Below are positions 5,882 through 13,195 of a DNA stretch of 14,419 nucleotides, piece after piece (position 1 is the stretch's first letter; every line of letters starts with the position of its first letter). The translations under genes were made by a program, and so were the position numbers. The notes below the pieces were generated by a model. It made no database searches and was not told the DNA's origin. It worked only from the letters and a program-made list of their open reading frames with translations. Source of the DNA: Candidatus Methanophagales archaeon ANME-1-THS. Its GTDB lineage: Archaea > Halobacteriota > Syntropharchaeia > Alkanophagales > Methanospirareceae. The DNA lies in assembly GCA_004212135.1 (NCBI GenBank), contig RXIE01000073.1:1-14419 (forward strand). Reading direction: 5' to 3'.

Positions 5882-6217
5882 ATGCATAAGTGTTTGAGAT
5901 GCGGACGGAAATTTGAGCGGATAGTGGACGCGATGCTGACGGGCTGCCCGGAGTGTGGCGGTAATCTTTTTCTTTATATACGGGCGGGCGAGGATGTACG
6001 GGCCGCGGATCTTGTGGATCGGATCACGATAGACGCGCGAGTGCCGGTCGAGGGAGAGAAGATCGAAAGCTTGAGGATTTTGAGCCCCGGGATCTATGAA
6101 CTCAATCTGGATGCACTCTTAGAGCGGAAGGGGATCATCATGGGGCTCAAGGGTGATGGTTCGTACGCAATCCATTTACCTTCTTTATTTCGTAAAAAGA
6201 AGGATATGCGTCGATAA
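5882..6217 (+). CDS. arvC: ArvC/OapC zinc-ribbon protein
   Basis: The 111-residue protein starts with a zinc ribbon: C4-L-R-C7 and C22-P-E-C25, with the second knuckle followed by GG. The remainder (ITIDARVPVEGEKIES, ILSPGIYELNLDALLERKGIIMGLKGDGSYAIHLPS, given here as two pieces of the chain) contains the short beta/turn elements typical of the archaeal OapC/ArvC family and ends in a basic tail (RKKKDMRR). It is the third member of the arvABC set, 14 bases after arvB and presumably co-transcribed. In haloarchaea the set is linked to vesicle formation. The metal ligands are all present; the partner is unknown. Confidence 0.88.
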   Translation: MHKCLRCGRKFERIVDAMLTGCPECGGNLFLYIRAGEDVRAADLVDRITIDARVPVEGEKIESLRILSPGIYELNLDALLERKGIIMGLKGDGSYAIHLPSLFRKKKDMRR

Positions 6218-6264
6218 TAACCGCCAGCGCCTCCGTAGAGTAATCAAAGGACGAATTGGAGTCG

Positions 6265-6750
6265 ATGATCCGCAAACTCTTACCCACCGAGATCGATAGG
6301 ATACTCGAGGTTATAAATGACGGCGCGCAGGCTTACAAAGGCATCATACCGGCAGACCGGTGGAAGGAGCCGTACATGTCGGCTGATGAACTTGAGGGAG
6401 ACCTCAAAGCGGGCCTTACATTCTTCGGATGGGAGGAGAACGATGTCGTGCTCGGGGTCATGGGGATCCAACCCGTTGAAGACACCACGTTGATCAGACA
6501 TGCGTATGTACGAACTGATTACCAGGGAAGGGGAATTGGGAGCCGGCTGCTCGAGCATTTGCTGCAGCGTGCAAAAACAACCGAGATTTTAACTGGCACG
6601 TGGGCGGCTGCGATCTGGGCGATTCGGTTCTACGAGAAGTATGGTTTCATCCTCGTATCGCGGGACGAGAAGGATAAACTCCTCCGAAGATACTGGCGTA
6701 TTCCTGAGCGGCAGGTAGAAACGTCCGTCGTGCTCAGGTTGAAGAAATAA
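6265..6750 (+). CDS. GNAT family N-acetyltransferase
   Basis: The 161-residue protein has a single GNAT fold. Motif A is RHAYVRTDYQGRGIGSRLL (79-97), with the acetyl-CoA pyrophosphate loop Q87-G-R-G90-I-G92. Motif B is FYEKYGFIL (122-130). Family members transfer an acetyl group from acetyl-CoA to an amine; the substrate here cannot be told. The N-terminal DRWKEPYMSADEL resembles GNATs annotated near amino-acid or small-molecule acetylation, but that is weak. I list the ATG at 6265 as the start. A TTG at 6256 with AAGGA just upstream is an alternative that adds three residues. It follows arvC by 47 bases on the same strand and may be read through from that operon. Confidence 0.85.
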   Translation: MIRKLLPTEIDRILEVINDGAQAYKGIIPADRWKEPYMSADELEGDLKAGLTFFGWEENDVVLGVMGIQPVEDTTLIRHAYVRTDYQGRGIGSRLLEHLLQRAKTTEILTGTWAAAIWAIRFYEKYGFILVSRDEKDKLLRRYWRIPERQVETSVVLRLKK

Positions 6751-6754
6751 CGGG

Positions 6755-6761
6755 ATATATA
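6755..6761 (+). promoter_or_regulatory. TATA-like box before the MutS-like gene
   Basis: ATATATA lies 33-40 bases before the ATG at 6795 in a 44-base gap between the GNAT and MutS-like genes. The spacing fits a short-leader archaeal promoter, so the MutS-like gene may have its own transcript. Confidence 0.4.
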
Positions 6762-6794
6762 GGGGTTAGACCAATAGATTATACGAGACAGAGC

Positions 6795-8819
6795 ATGGCA
6801 TCTTTGGAAGGTTCAGACGGTTCAGGCTTGATTAAGAGGAACGCACCTTCTGTATCGCATATCCCGCAGTTCCTGAAGTCCGAGGTGAAGGATGCATTCG
6901 AGTTCCCTGACCTCGACACGTTATCGTTACTGCTCGGCATGAAGAGGCGCGAAGCGGAAAATGCGGTGATACGCTATAACGAGACCCGTGCAGGATGGAA
7001 AGTGCGAGACGTCTTCTGCACCAAGGAGACGAGAGAATTGGGGACGGAGATATTGAACATCCTCGCTTCCTATGCGATCACGAGAAATGGACGTGACAAG
7101 ATTCTGACACTTACTCCGCAGCTCGATCGTGAGGAACTGCACAACAGGTTCAGCGACATTCGAGCGAGTGCCGAATGGAGAGCGCGCATCGGGGAGGAAC
7201 GCATAGGGGCGCTCCGGGATATCCTGTCTAAAGCTGAGATAGAAAAGATGGATTTTGGGAAATCGCCGCTGATCGCGCTTCGTAGACGAGGGCTGGAAGA
7301 TCGGATTACCGAGGCGTATGGCGATTTCGTGCGTGTCGCTGCTGCTGAAACGAAAGCGCAGGCAGGGGAACTCATGCGCACAGAGCATATCCTTCTCTTG
7401 ATCAGTAATGGCGCCGAGGAGCGTGTGCTTGATGAGCCGGGCATTATACCTATAGATGCGGATACGCTCTCGGACCCCTGTGTGATCTATCCTGAGTTCG
7501 TGGTCAATTTGTTCATGGCGAAGAGGAAGGCAGTCGAAGCGGTACTCCAGCTCCTGACCGAGTTCAAGGACCTTCGCGATTCTTTGCTGTTTAGCGGTAT
7601 CCAGGTAGCGGATCTGGAAGCGGTGAGAGAGCTTCTCGAGGCAGTAGAAGCGTGGAAGGGCAGAGGCGAGCCCAATTTCGATGCCGTGATTGCGAGGCAG
7701 GAAGAGGAGTTAAATCAGGCGGTAAAACGGATTATGAAGAGCGGCGGCGGGGCTGCGGATTTCAAAGGTTACCTGGACGACGTTTTGTTGAACCTCGCGG
7801 ATGAGCTGCTGCTTACCGGTGAAGATCGTGCGATCCTCCGTGAAAGCGTGTATGAGAATTTGGAGCGTGGGCCGCCGTTTGAATTCTCGCGTGAGCAGAT
7901 CGCGCTCTTGCGGGTACGGTACACCCGGAAAATGGAGGAGAGAAGATATTACCAGCTAAGAGAGTTTGCCACGCACCTGGCTCGGCAGAGAGAAGTGGTG
8001 AGTACTGCGCTCAAGAAGCTCTTTTATTTCGAGCTCATGCTCGCGAGTGCGCAGTTCAGCCACGACTTCGGATTAACTCTGCCTGAAATAGCCACTGGGG
8101 GGTTAGGCGTGATTATGGGCCGGAATCTCTTTCTGGTGGATGAGGAGCGGAGAGGGGGCGAGAAGGTCGTGCCCGTCTCCTATTCAGTGGGGGACGTGAA
8201 TTTAGGCATCTTCGGCGCGACTCCGCATCCGGTAGCCATCCTCACCGGTGCGAACAGTGGCGGTAAAACCTGTCTGCTGATCATGCTCGCGAGCTTGATT
8301 ATCCTCACTGAGCAGGGTCTGCCCGTGCCTGCGGAACGAGCAGAGGTGCCGTTGATGCCTTTGTATGTGTACCGGCGGAAGATGATAAAGCGAACCGGCT
8401 CGTTTGAATATTCGATGCGGGCATTGAGCCGGATATTCATGCGCGAAGGTGCGAAGGTGGTTTTAATCGACGAATTAGAGGCACTTACCGAACCGGGAGC
8501 TATGGGCCGGATCATGGCATCGGTATTAAACAACCTGCCCCGGGATACACTGGCCGTGATGATCACGCATTTGATTCACGAGCTCGTGCCGCATATCAGT
8601 ATGAAGAAGGTGCGCGTAGATGGTATAGAGTCTGAGGGCTTGGATGCTGCCGGGAATATCAGGGTTGATAGACAGCCGCTCTTCAACCATATCGGGTCGA
8701 GCACGCCTGAGCTGGTAATCAAGAAGCTGCTGGGACACGTTAAGAAAGAGAAGTTAAAAGCGGTTTATGAAGAGATACTCAAGGTACTGGAGAAGGATAG
8801 AGGCGTGGGGTTGAAATAA
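6795..8819 (+). CDS. MutS-like ATPase (archaeal MutS5/MutS2 type)
   Basis: The 674-residue protein carries a C-terminal MutS ATPase: Walker A GANSGGKT (485-492), then MLASLIILTEQGLPVPA, Walker B VVLIDELEAL (555-564), and the trans-acting region EPGAMGRIMAS followed by VMITHL. Upstream is a long helical lever/clamp region (about 60-420). I see no N-terminal mismatch-recognition domain with the GxFYE-type motif, so canonical mismatch repair is unlikely. The C-terminal Smr nuclease domain of bacterial MutS2 is also absent: the chain ends soon after the ATPase with a basic helical tail. This fits the archaeal MutS5-like group, thought to act in recombination or junction processing. The start at 6795 is preceded by a TATA-like box. 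It is the last gene of the GC-richer, core-like part of the window. Confidence 0.85.
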   Translation: MASLEGSDGSGLIKRNAPSVSHIPQFLKSEVKDAFEFPDLDTLSLLLGMKRREAENAVIRYNETRAGWKVRDVFCTKETRELGTEILNILASYAITRNGRDKILTLTPQLDREELHNRFSDIRASAEWRARIGEERIGALRDILSKAEIEKMDFGKSPLIALRRRGLEDRITEAYGDFVRVAAAETKAQAGELMRTEHILLLISNGAEERVLDEPGIIPIDADTLSDPCVIYPEFVVNLFMAKRKAVEAVLQLLTEFKDLRDSLLFSGIQVADLEAVRELLEAVEAWKGRGEPNFDAVIARQEEELNQAVKRIMKSGGGAADFKGYLDDVLLNLADELLLTGEDRAILRESVYENLERGPPFEFSREQIALLRVRYTRKMEERRYYQLREFATHLARQREVVSTALKKLFYFELMLASAQFSHDFGLTLPEIATGGLGVIMGRNLFLVDEERRGGEKVVPVSYSVGDVNLGIFGATPHPVAILTGANSGGKTCLLIMLASLIILTEQGLPVPAERAEVPLMPLYVYRRKMIKRTGSFEYSMRALSRIFMREGAKVVLIDELEALTEPGAMGRIMASVLNNLPRDTLAVMITHLIHELVPHISMKKVRVDGIESEGLDAAGNIRVDRQPLFNHIGSSTPELVIKKLLGHVKKEKLKAVYEEILKVLEKDRGVGLK

Positions 8820-8885
8820 CTTTGGGTAATCCTGGTCGGGAATTCTGCAGAAGCGACATGAGAGTATTACAACTAAATACTTCCA

Positions 8886-8924
8886 AGCATACTTTTTATT
8901 TTGTACAAAAAGAAATCCTATGCT
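8886..8924. repeat. Imperfect 39-base palindrome before the restriction-modification gene
   Basis: The outer arms AGCATA (8886-8891) and TATGCT (8919-8924) are inverted, and the centre TTTTGTACAAAA (8900-8911) is a perfect palindrome, with a T-rich left half (ACTTTTTATTTT). It sits 46 bases before the start of the restriction-modification gene. It could be an operator controlling that gene, or a T-tract terminator for the MutS-like gene. The rest of the 150-base gap (8820-8969) shows no gene. Confidence 0.4.
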
Positions 8925-8969
8925 AAAAGGAAAACACTTTTCTTTATTGGATAATATAGAAGGTAAGAG

Positions 8970-11900
8970 ATGGAAAAACCTGATAAAGGATTAGATTTAG
9001 GATTAGAGGCTAAGAGAATCAAGGGTAAAATAAAAGAATACGCGAGAAAGGCAGGCAATGAAGAAGAACTGAAGATAAAAGTTGAGGGCTTAATACAAGA
9101 AATAATTGCGAAATTTTTCCCGGAGGGAGAGGAGCCTGAGGTCGCTTACGAGCACCGAACGACGATCTCAGGAAAAAGAAAAGACGCACTTTATGGAACA
9201 GTTATTATTGAATATAAAGCACCGAGGAGATTGGATACGGGAAACGAATTTGTGAAAGCAAAGGAGCAAGTAGTAGAGTACATCAAAGAAGAAGCCGAGG
9301 GCGCTGCTGAAAATTTTGGTAAGTTCTTCGGGGTGATTTTGGATGGCTATAAAATCTCATTCGTGAAGTTCAGGAGGAACGAATGGGTGGCGAATGAGCC
9401 GACAGAAGTAAGCGAGGAATCGGTTTACAGGTTGTTGGAAGCAATCATATCGCTGAGAAGAAAAGCAATAGATGCGGATTTCTTATTAGCCGATTTTGGT
9501 CCTGAGAGCGAGACAAGTGAAAAGGTTATCTCCATTTTATGCGCAGCGTTAGAAAAGTCGACGTCTTCAAGAACATCGATGCTGTTTAAGGATTGGAGAC
9601 GAGTATTTTCGCAGGTTTGTGCCTATTCGCCGAGCAAATTAGAAGGCTTGGTAGAGCATTACGGAGTAGCAAAAGGAAAGAGCGTGGATGTTGAGATGTT
9701 GATGTATGCAGTTCATACGTATTACACGCTCGTGATGAAATTGTTAACTTCAGAGGTGATTTCGTATTTCAATCCTGTTTTTGGATCGCCGTTACAGAGA
9801 ATAGAGAATGCGTATTACCGAAGTAGAGAAGAGTTAAAGGACGAGTTGCTCGATCTGGAGGAAGGCGGGATAATCGCAAAAATAGGTATAAGGAACTTTC
9901 TCGAAGCTGACTATTTTGCATGGTATTTAGACGAATGGAGCGAAGATGTAGTGGCAGGTGTGATGGATATAGTAAAGAAATTGAGTGAGTATGACCCAGC
10001 AACGGTTGAATTAGATCCTGATAGAGTGAAGGATCTGTTTAAGCGGTTGTATCAGAATTTAGTGCCAAAGCAGGTGCGGCACGACCTTGGCGAATATTTC
10101 ACGCCGGATTGGCTTGCGGAACTTGTGCTCAAGGAAGTGGAATACGATGGCAATGTAGAGAAAAGAGTTCTCGACCCTGCTTGTGGTTCCGGGACGTTCC
10201 TCGTACTAGCAATAAAGGAAGTTAAGGATTATGCGGAGGAGCATTTCGTAACTGATAAGAGCGAGCTGTTGCGGAAGATAGTAGGGGATGTCGTTGGTAT
10301 TGACTTGAACCCGTTAGCGGTTCTGGCATCGAGAGCGAATTATGTAATCGCGTTAGGTGATTTAATCAGATACATCCCAAGGGAAGGGATAGAAATTCCG
10401 GTTTATCTGGCTGATTCCATTCTGGTGAGCAGGAAGATGAAGTTTACGGGAGAATGGGAGATTTATCTAACGACAAGTGTAGGTGAGTTTTCTGTTCCTC
10501 ATGACGTGATTGATAAAAACTTGCTGCCCAATGTTTTGGGTGTGATAGAAACTTGTGTGAGAGGTGATTATAGTGAAAGTGAATTTGAGAAGCTGATAGA
10601 GAAGGATATTGGAGGGTTAAAAGAGGACAGCATAGCTACTCTAACGGAACTCTACGCTAAAATAAAGAATTTGGAAAAGGAAGGTAAGAACAGGATTTGG
10701 ACGAGGTTGTTAAAAAATTCATTTGCTCCTTTGTTGATGGGTAAATTTGATTTTGTGGTGGGTAATCCACCATGGGTGAATTGGGAGAGCTTGCCGGAGC
10801 ATTACAGAGAAGATACAAAGAAGCTTTGGGATTATTACGGGTTATTAGAAAAAACGAAAGGAATGGGCTTGGGCAAGGTTCGCCTCTTGATCCATCCGTT
10901 GTTTACAGCAAGGTGCATTGATAGATATCTGAAGACAGGGGGAAAATTTTCTTTCCTGATACCTTTTACAACTTATAAGACACAGGCGGGTGCAGGTTTC
11001 AGAAAGTTTCTGGTAAAAGGCTACTGGAAAGACAAGAAGGCAAATTCTCCATGCAAAGTCTTGAAGATTCACGATTTGGTCACGCTTTATCCTTTTGAAG
11101 GCGCGATTAACAGAACATCTTTAATAGTTATTGAGAAGAAGGGCGAGACTGAGTTCCCGATTCCTTGCGTGATGTGGAACAATCCAAGAAGTAGAGGGAT
11201 GGATCAAGAGGCGAACCTTGAGGAAGTAACAGAAGCAACAAAACAGTTCGATATGATTCTGGCCCCGATAAGAATAGGAAAGGCGAATGTGAATATGCCT
11301 TGGATGATTATCGGCGAAAGAGTTTATGATATCCTTCAAAGGATAATGAGGCCTTCGGAATACAAAGCGCATGCCGGGGTTTGCACATGGGCAGATGGGA
11401 TTTTCTGGATCAATATTTTGTCAAAACAACCCTCTGGATTTTTAGTTTCTAATGTTGGTAAAACCGCAAAAGCAACTACAAAGAAAATTACGCAACTGGT
11501 TGATTCAGAATTTATTTTTCCGGTTTTACGAGGTAAAAATCTTAAAAAGTGGTATGCGAGAAGCGAAGGTCACATTTTGCTTCCAATTTCTTCTAATGGG
11601 GAAATATTAACAGACGAGGAATTAAAGATAAATTATCCTAATACCTATTCTTATTTCTTTGATTTTTCAAAGGAACTTAGAAGAAGATCAGGTTACAAAC
11701 AGCTACTTGAAAAATCCAATAAACCATTTTATTCGGTTCTCAGAAGCAAATATGCTATTATGCCTTACAAAGTAGCGTGGAAACATATTTCAGGAAAAAT
11801 CTCCGGGAAGGCTCTATTTGAATGTTCCGTTATTTCAGAAGAAGAAAAAACTATTATTCCTACTCATGGGGTTATAAATATTGCATGCGAAAGCGAAGAT

Positions 11901-12260
11901 GAGGCACATTATATCTGTAGCATCTTGAACTCTTCTTTTGCATCATTAATAGTCATGTCATACTCTTTAGAAGTTCATTTATCCTATGATATATTGCAAA
12001 ATGTATATGTTCCAAAATTCAACTCCAGAGACAAAATCCACCTTAAATTAGCAGAGCTCTCCAAGAAGGCACATGCGTTAGCTAAGCGATATTACGAGCA
12101 AGACGATTTGGAAGCACAAGGAGGGCTAAAAGAAGTGGGGGAGGAAATTGATCGGATTGTTGCGGGATTGTATGGGATTACGGATGAGGAGTTGGAGGAA
12201 GTGAGGAAGACGTTGAGGGTTTTGAAGGGGGAGGATGTTGTAGAATTGGAAAAAAATTAG
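8970..12260 (+). CDS. Single-chain restriction-modification enzyme (type IIG-like, Eco57I/N6-adenine MTase family)
   Basis: The 1096-residue protein combines cutting, methylation and recognition. The N-terminus has a PD-(D/E)XK nuclease: D72 in KRKDALYG, E81-Y-K83 in VIIEYKAP, then Q100-VVE-Y104. A helical connector runs to about 370. The methyltransferase starts with the motif X box LGEYFTP (373-379), then motif I VLDPACGSGTF (400-410), the acidic residue of motif II in GDVVGIDLNP, and motif IV GNPPW (598-602), which marks N6-adenine methylation. From about residue 800 the chain (AGVCTWADGIFWI onward) resembles a target-recognition domain, followed by a helical end. Length and order fit type IIG enzymes. 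A perfect 24-bp inverted repeat lies inside the gene (10874-10897 and 11197-11220), and the left arm alters a normally conserved stretch after motif IV, so activity is uncertain. The gene is AT-rich with many AGA/AGG codons, unlike the genes to its left. Confidence 0.9.
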   Translation: MEKPDKGLDLGLEAKRIKGKIKEYARKAGNEEELKIKVEGLIQEIIAKFFPEGEEPEVAYEHRTTISGKRKDALYGTVIIEYKAPRRLDTGNEFVKAKEQVVEYIKEEAEGAAENFGKFFGVILDGYKISFVKFRRNEWVANEPTEVSEESVYRLLEAIISLRRKAIDADFLLADFGPESETSEKVISILCAALEKSTSSRTSMLFKDWRRVFSQVCAYSPSKLEGLVEHYGVAKGKSVDVEMLMYAVHTYYTLVMKLLTSEVISYFNPVFGSPLQRIENAYYRSREELKDELLDLEEGGIIAKIGIRNFLEADYFAWYLDEWSEDVVAGVMDIVKKLSEYDPATVELDPDRVKDLFKRLYQNLVPKQVRHDLGEYFTPDWLAELVLKEVEYDGNVEKRVLDPACGSGTFLVLAIKEVKDYAEEHFVTDKSELLRKIVGDVVGIDLNPLAVLASRANYVIALGDLIRYIPREGIEIPVYLADSILVSRKMKFTGEWEIYLTTSVGEFSVPHDVIDKNLLPNVLGVIETCVRGDYSESEFEKLIEKDIGGLKEDSIATLTELYAKIKNLEKEGKNRIWTRLLKNSFAPLLMGKFDFVVGNPPWVNWESLPEHYREDTKKLWDYYGLLEKTKGMGLGKVRLLIHPLFTARCIDRYLKTGGKFSFLIPFTTYKTQAGAGFRKFLVKGYWKDKKANSPCKVLKIHDLVTLYPFEGAINRTSLIVIEKKGETEFPIPCVMWNNPRSRGMDQEANLEEVTEATKQFDMILAPIRIGKANVNMPWMIIGERVYDILQRIMRPSEYKAHAGVCTWADGIFWINILSKQPSGFLVSNVGKTAKATTKKITQLVDSEFIFPVLRGKNLKKWYARSEGHILLPISSNGEILTDEELKINYPNTYSYFFDFSKELRRRSGYKQLLEKSNKPFYSVLRSKYAIMPYKVAWKHISGKISGKALFECSVISEEEKTIIPTHGVINIACESEDEAHYICSILNSSFASLIVMSYSLEVHLSYDILQNVYVPKFNSRDKIHLKLAELSKKAHALAKRYYEQDDLEAQGGLKEVGEEIDRIVAGLYGITDEELEEVRKTLRVLKGEDVVELEKN
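10874..10897 (+). repeat. Left arm of a perfect 24-bp inverted repeat
   Basis: Starting CAAGGTTCGCC and ending ATCCATCC, this stretch is the exact reverse complement of 11197-11220. It encodes KVRLLIHP in the restriction-modification protein. Matching stops directly outside both ends. Confidence 0.95.
11197..11220 (-). repeat. Right arm of the 24-bp inverted repeat
   Basis: Starting GGATGGATC and ending GAACCTTG, this is the exact reverse complement of 10874-10897, with a 299-bp spacer (10898-11196). It encodes GMDQEANL in the same protein and reading frame. Confidence 0.95.
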
Positions 12261-12273
12261 AATGAGCAAATAG

Positions 12274-12285
12274 ATATATTTATAT
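12274..12285 (+). promoter_or_regulatory. TATA-like promoter of the nuclease-Argonaute operon
   Basis: ATATATTTATAT lies about 30-40 bases before the nuclease ATG at 12315, in the 54-base gap after the restriction-modification gene. It suggests that the nuclease/Argonaute pair has its own transcript. A short AAGGT ribosome site (12303-12307) follows, seven bases before the ATG. Confidence 0.55.
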
Positions 12286-12314
12286 GGGGCAAAAATAGAG
12301 AGAAGGTATATAAG

Positions 12315-13190
12315 ATGGTAGAATTAGAAGATTGGTATTACAGGTACAGTGCTTGGTCATTTAGTAAGCATCGGCTTTGGGATCTATGCAAACGGGCATA
12401 CTACTATAGGTATATTGGAATTGCAATGAAGGAATCTGAGAATTTAGACATACCACAACTGAAGAAGCTAAAGGATCTTAATTCCAGATTTGCTTTGCAA
12501 GGGAAATTAATTCACGAAGTTCTTGAGAACCAAATAGGGCAACATTATCTTGGGCGGGGAATGAGTGAAAATGGTGCAAAGATACAATATACTCAGAGAG
12601 TCGAGCAATATAGAAAGAAGGCAAAAGAAACGCTTATCGAGTACTTCAATGGGGAAACGATAGATGAAAAATTTTTTGATCTCATCCGAGCAAATGGGTT
12701 GGACCAAATCAGCATGTTTTTTGGAGTGATTTGGCCACAATTAAAGGATTTGGAGTATTTGAGACATGAAAAATTCGACAGATTCAAAGTAGGTAATGTA
12801 GAAGCTATTGTTAAAGTCGATTATATAAGCAAAACAAAAGATGATAAATTAGTTGTCTCCGATTGGAAGACAGGTGCAGATAATGAGGAGTATGAAAGTG
12901 ACCTGCAAATCGGAACATACGTATTGTGGGCAATGGAAAACTATGAAAAAGAGCCTGAAGAGATTAGGAGTGAATTGATCTATTTAACAACAGGTGTTAT
13001 GCGGTCGTATGAATTTTCGGTGAAACAGTTAGAAGAAATTAAGAGAAAGATTGTAGAAGACTTTGAAATCATGAATAAAACATATGATATTGACTATTTT
13101 CCGCCAGATCCAAACCCTAAAAAATGCCTTAGCTGTCAATTTGCTACTGTGTGTCCTCATTCAATGGCTATTGAACAATTAAATAGGTGA
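12315..13190 (+). CDS. Cas4/RecB-like PD-(D/E)XK nuclease with putative Fe-S cluster
   Basis: The 291-residue protein has the order of motifs of the PDDEXK_1 (RecB/AddB/Cas4-like) group. WSFSKHRLWDLC-type entry (14-25) is followed by GKLIHEVLE with H67, then D169 in VKVDYIS, D183-W-K185 in VSDWKTG, and Q198-x3-Y202 (motif QxxxY). These are the metal-binding and catalytic residues of this nuclease fold. Four cysteines, C25 near the N-terminus and C271, C274 and C280 near the C-terminus (CLSCQFATVC), have the 1+3 spacing of the 4Fe-4S cluster of Cas4 and AddB nucleases. No CRISPR array or cas1/cas2 is in view, so a CRISPR adaptation role is not supported. The next gene is Argonaute-like, and its ribosome site overlaps the stop of this one, so the two proteins are probably made together and act together, for example in trimming or producing DNA guides or destroying targets. 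Confidence 0.85.
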   Translation: MVELEDWYYRYSAWSFSKHRLWDLCKRAYYYRYIGIAMKESENLDIPQLKKLKDLNSRFALQGKLIHEVLENQIGQHYLGRGMSENGAKIQYTQRVEQYRKKAKETLIEYFNGETIDEKFFDLIRANGLDQISMFFGVIWPQLKDLEYLRHEKFDRFKVGNVEAIVKVDYISKTKDDKLVVSDWKTGADNEEYESDLQIGTYVLWAMENYEKEPEEIRSELIYLTTGVMRSYEFSVKQLEEIKRKIVEDFEIMNKTYDIDYFPPDPNPKKCLSCQFATVCPHSMAIEQLNR

Positions 13191-13191
13191 T
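13185..13191 (+). promoter_or_regulatory. Shine-Dalgarno overlapping the nuclease stop, deciding the GTG start of the Argonaute-like gene
   Basis: AGGTGAT is a perfect match to the 16S anti-Shine-Dalgarno and contains the TGA stop (13188-13190) of the nuclease gene. It is four to five bases before the GTG at 13196, and much too far from the next ATG at 13208, so GTG is the more likely start and the two genes are translationally coupled. Confidence 0.7.
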
Positions 13192-13195
13192 AATA

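Noticed and set aside
5318..5887. A 189-codon minus-strand ORF opposite arvA/arvB
   Set aside because: It is antisense to two well-recognised genes and is serine/isoleucine-rich without any motif, as expected of a shadow frame.
6795..8819. Canonical mismatch-repair MutS
   Set aside because: The N-terminal mismatch-recognition domain is missing and the length is too short; only the lever/clamp region and ATPase are present.
10845..11372. Two minus-strand ORFs that contain peptides identical to parts of the enzyme (MDQEANL and KVRLLIHP)
   Set aside because: They are not genes. The shared peptides come from the 24-bp inverted repeat, which is reported as a finding instead.
8970..12260. PglX methyltransferase of a BREX system
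   Set aside because: The methyltransferase architecture is related, but an N-terminal PD-(D/E)XK nuclease is fused and no brxC, pglZ or brxL gene is in the window; type IIG-like fits better.
12315..13190. Cas4 of a CRISPR adaptation module
   Set aside because: No repeat-spacer array, cas1 or cas2 is visible; the neighbour is Argonaute-like, so only the nuclease family, not a CRISPR role, is claimed.
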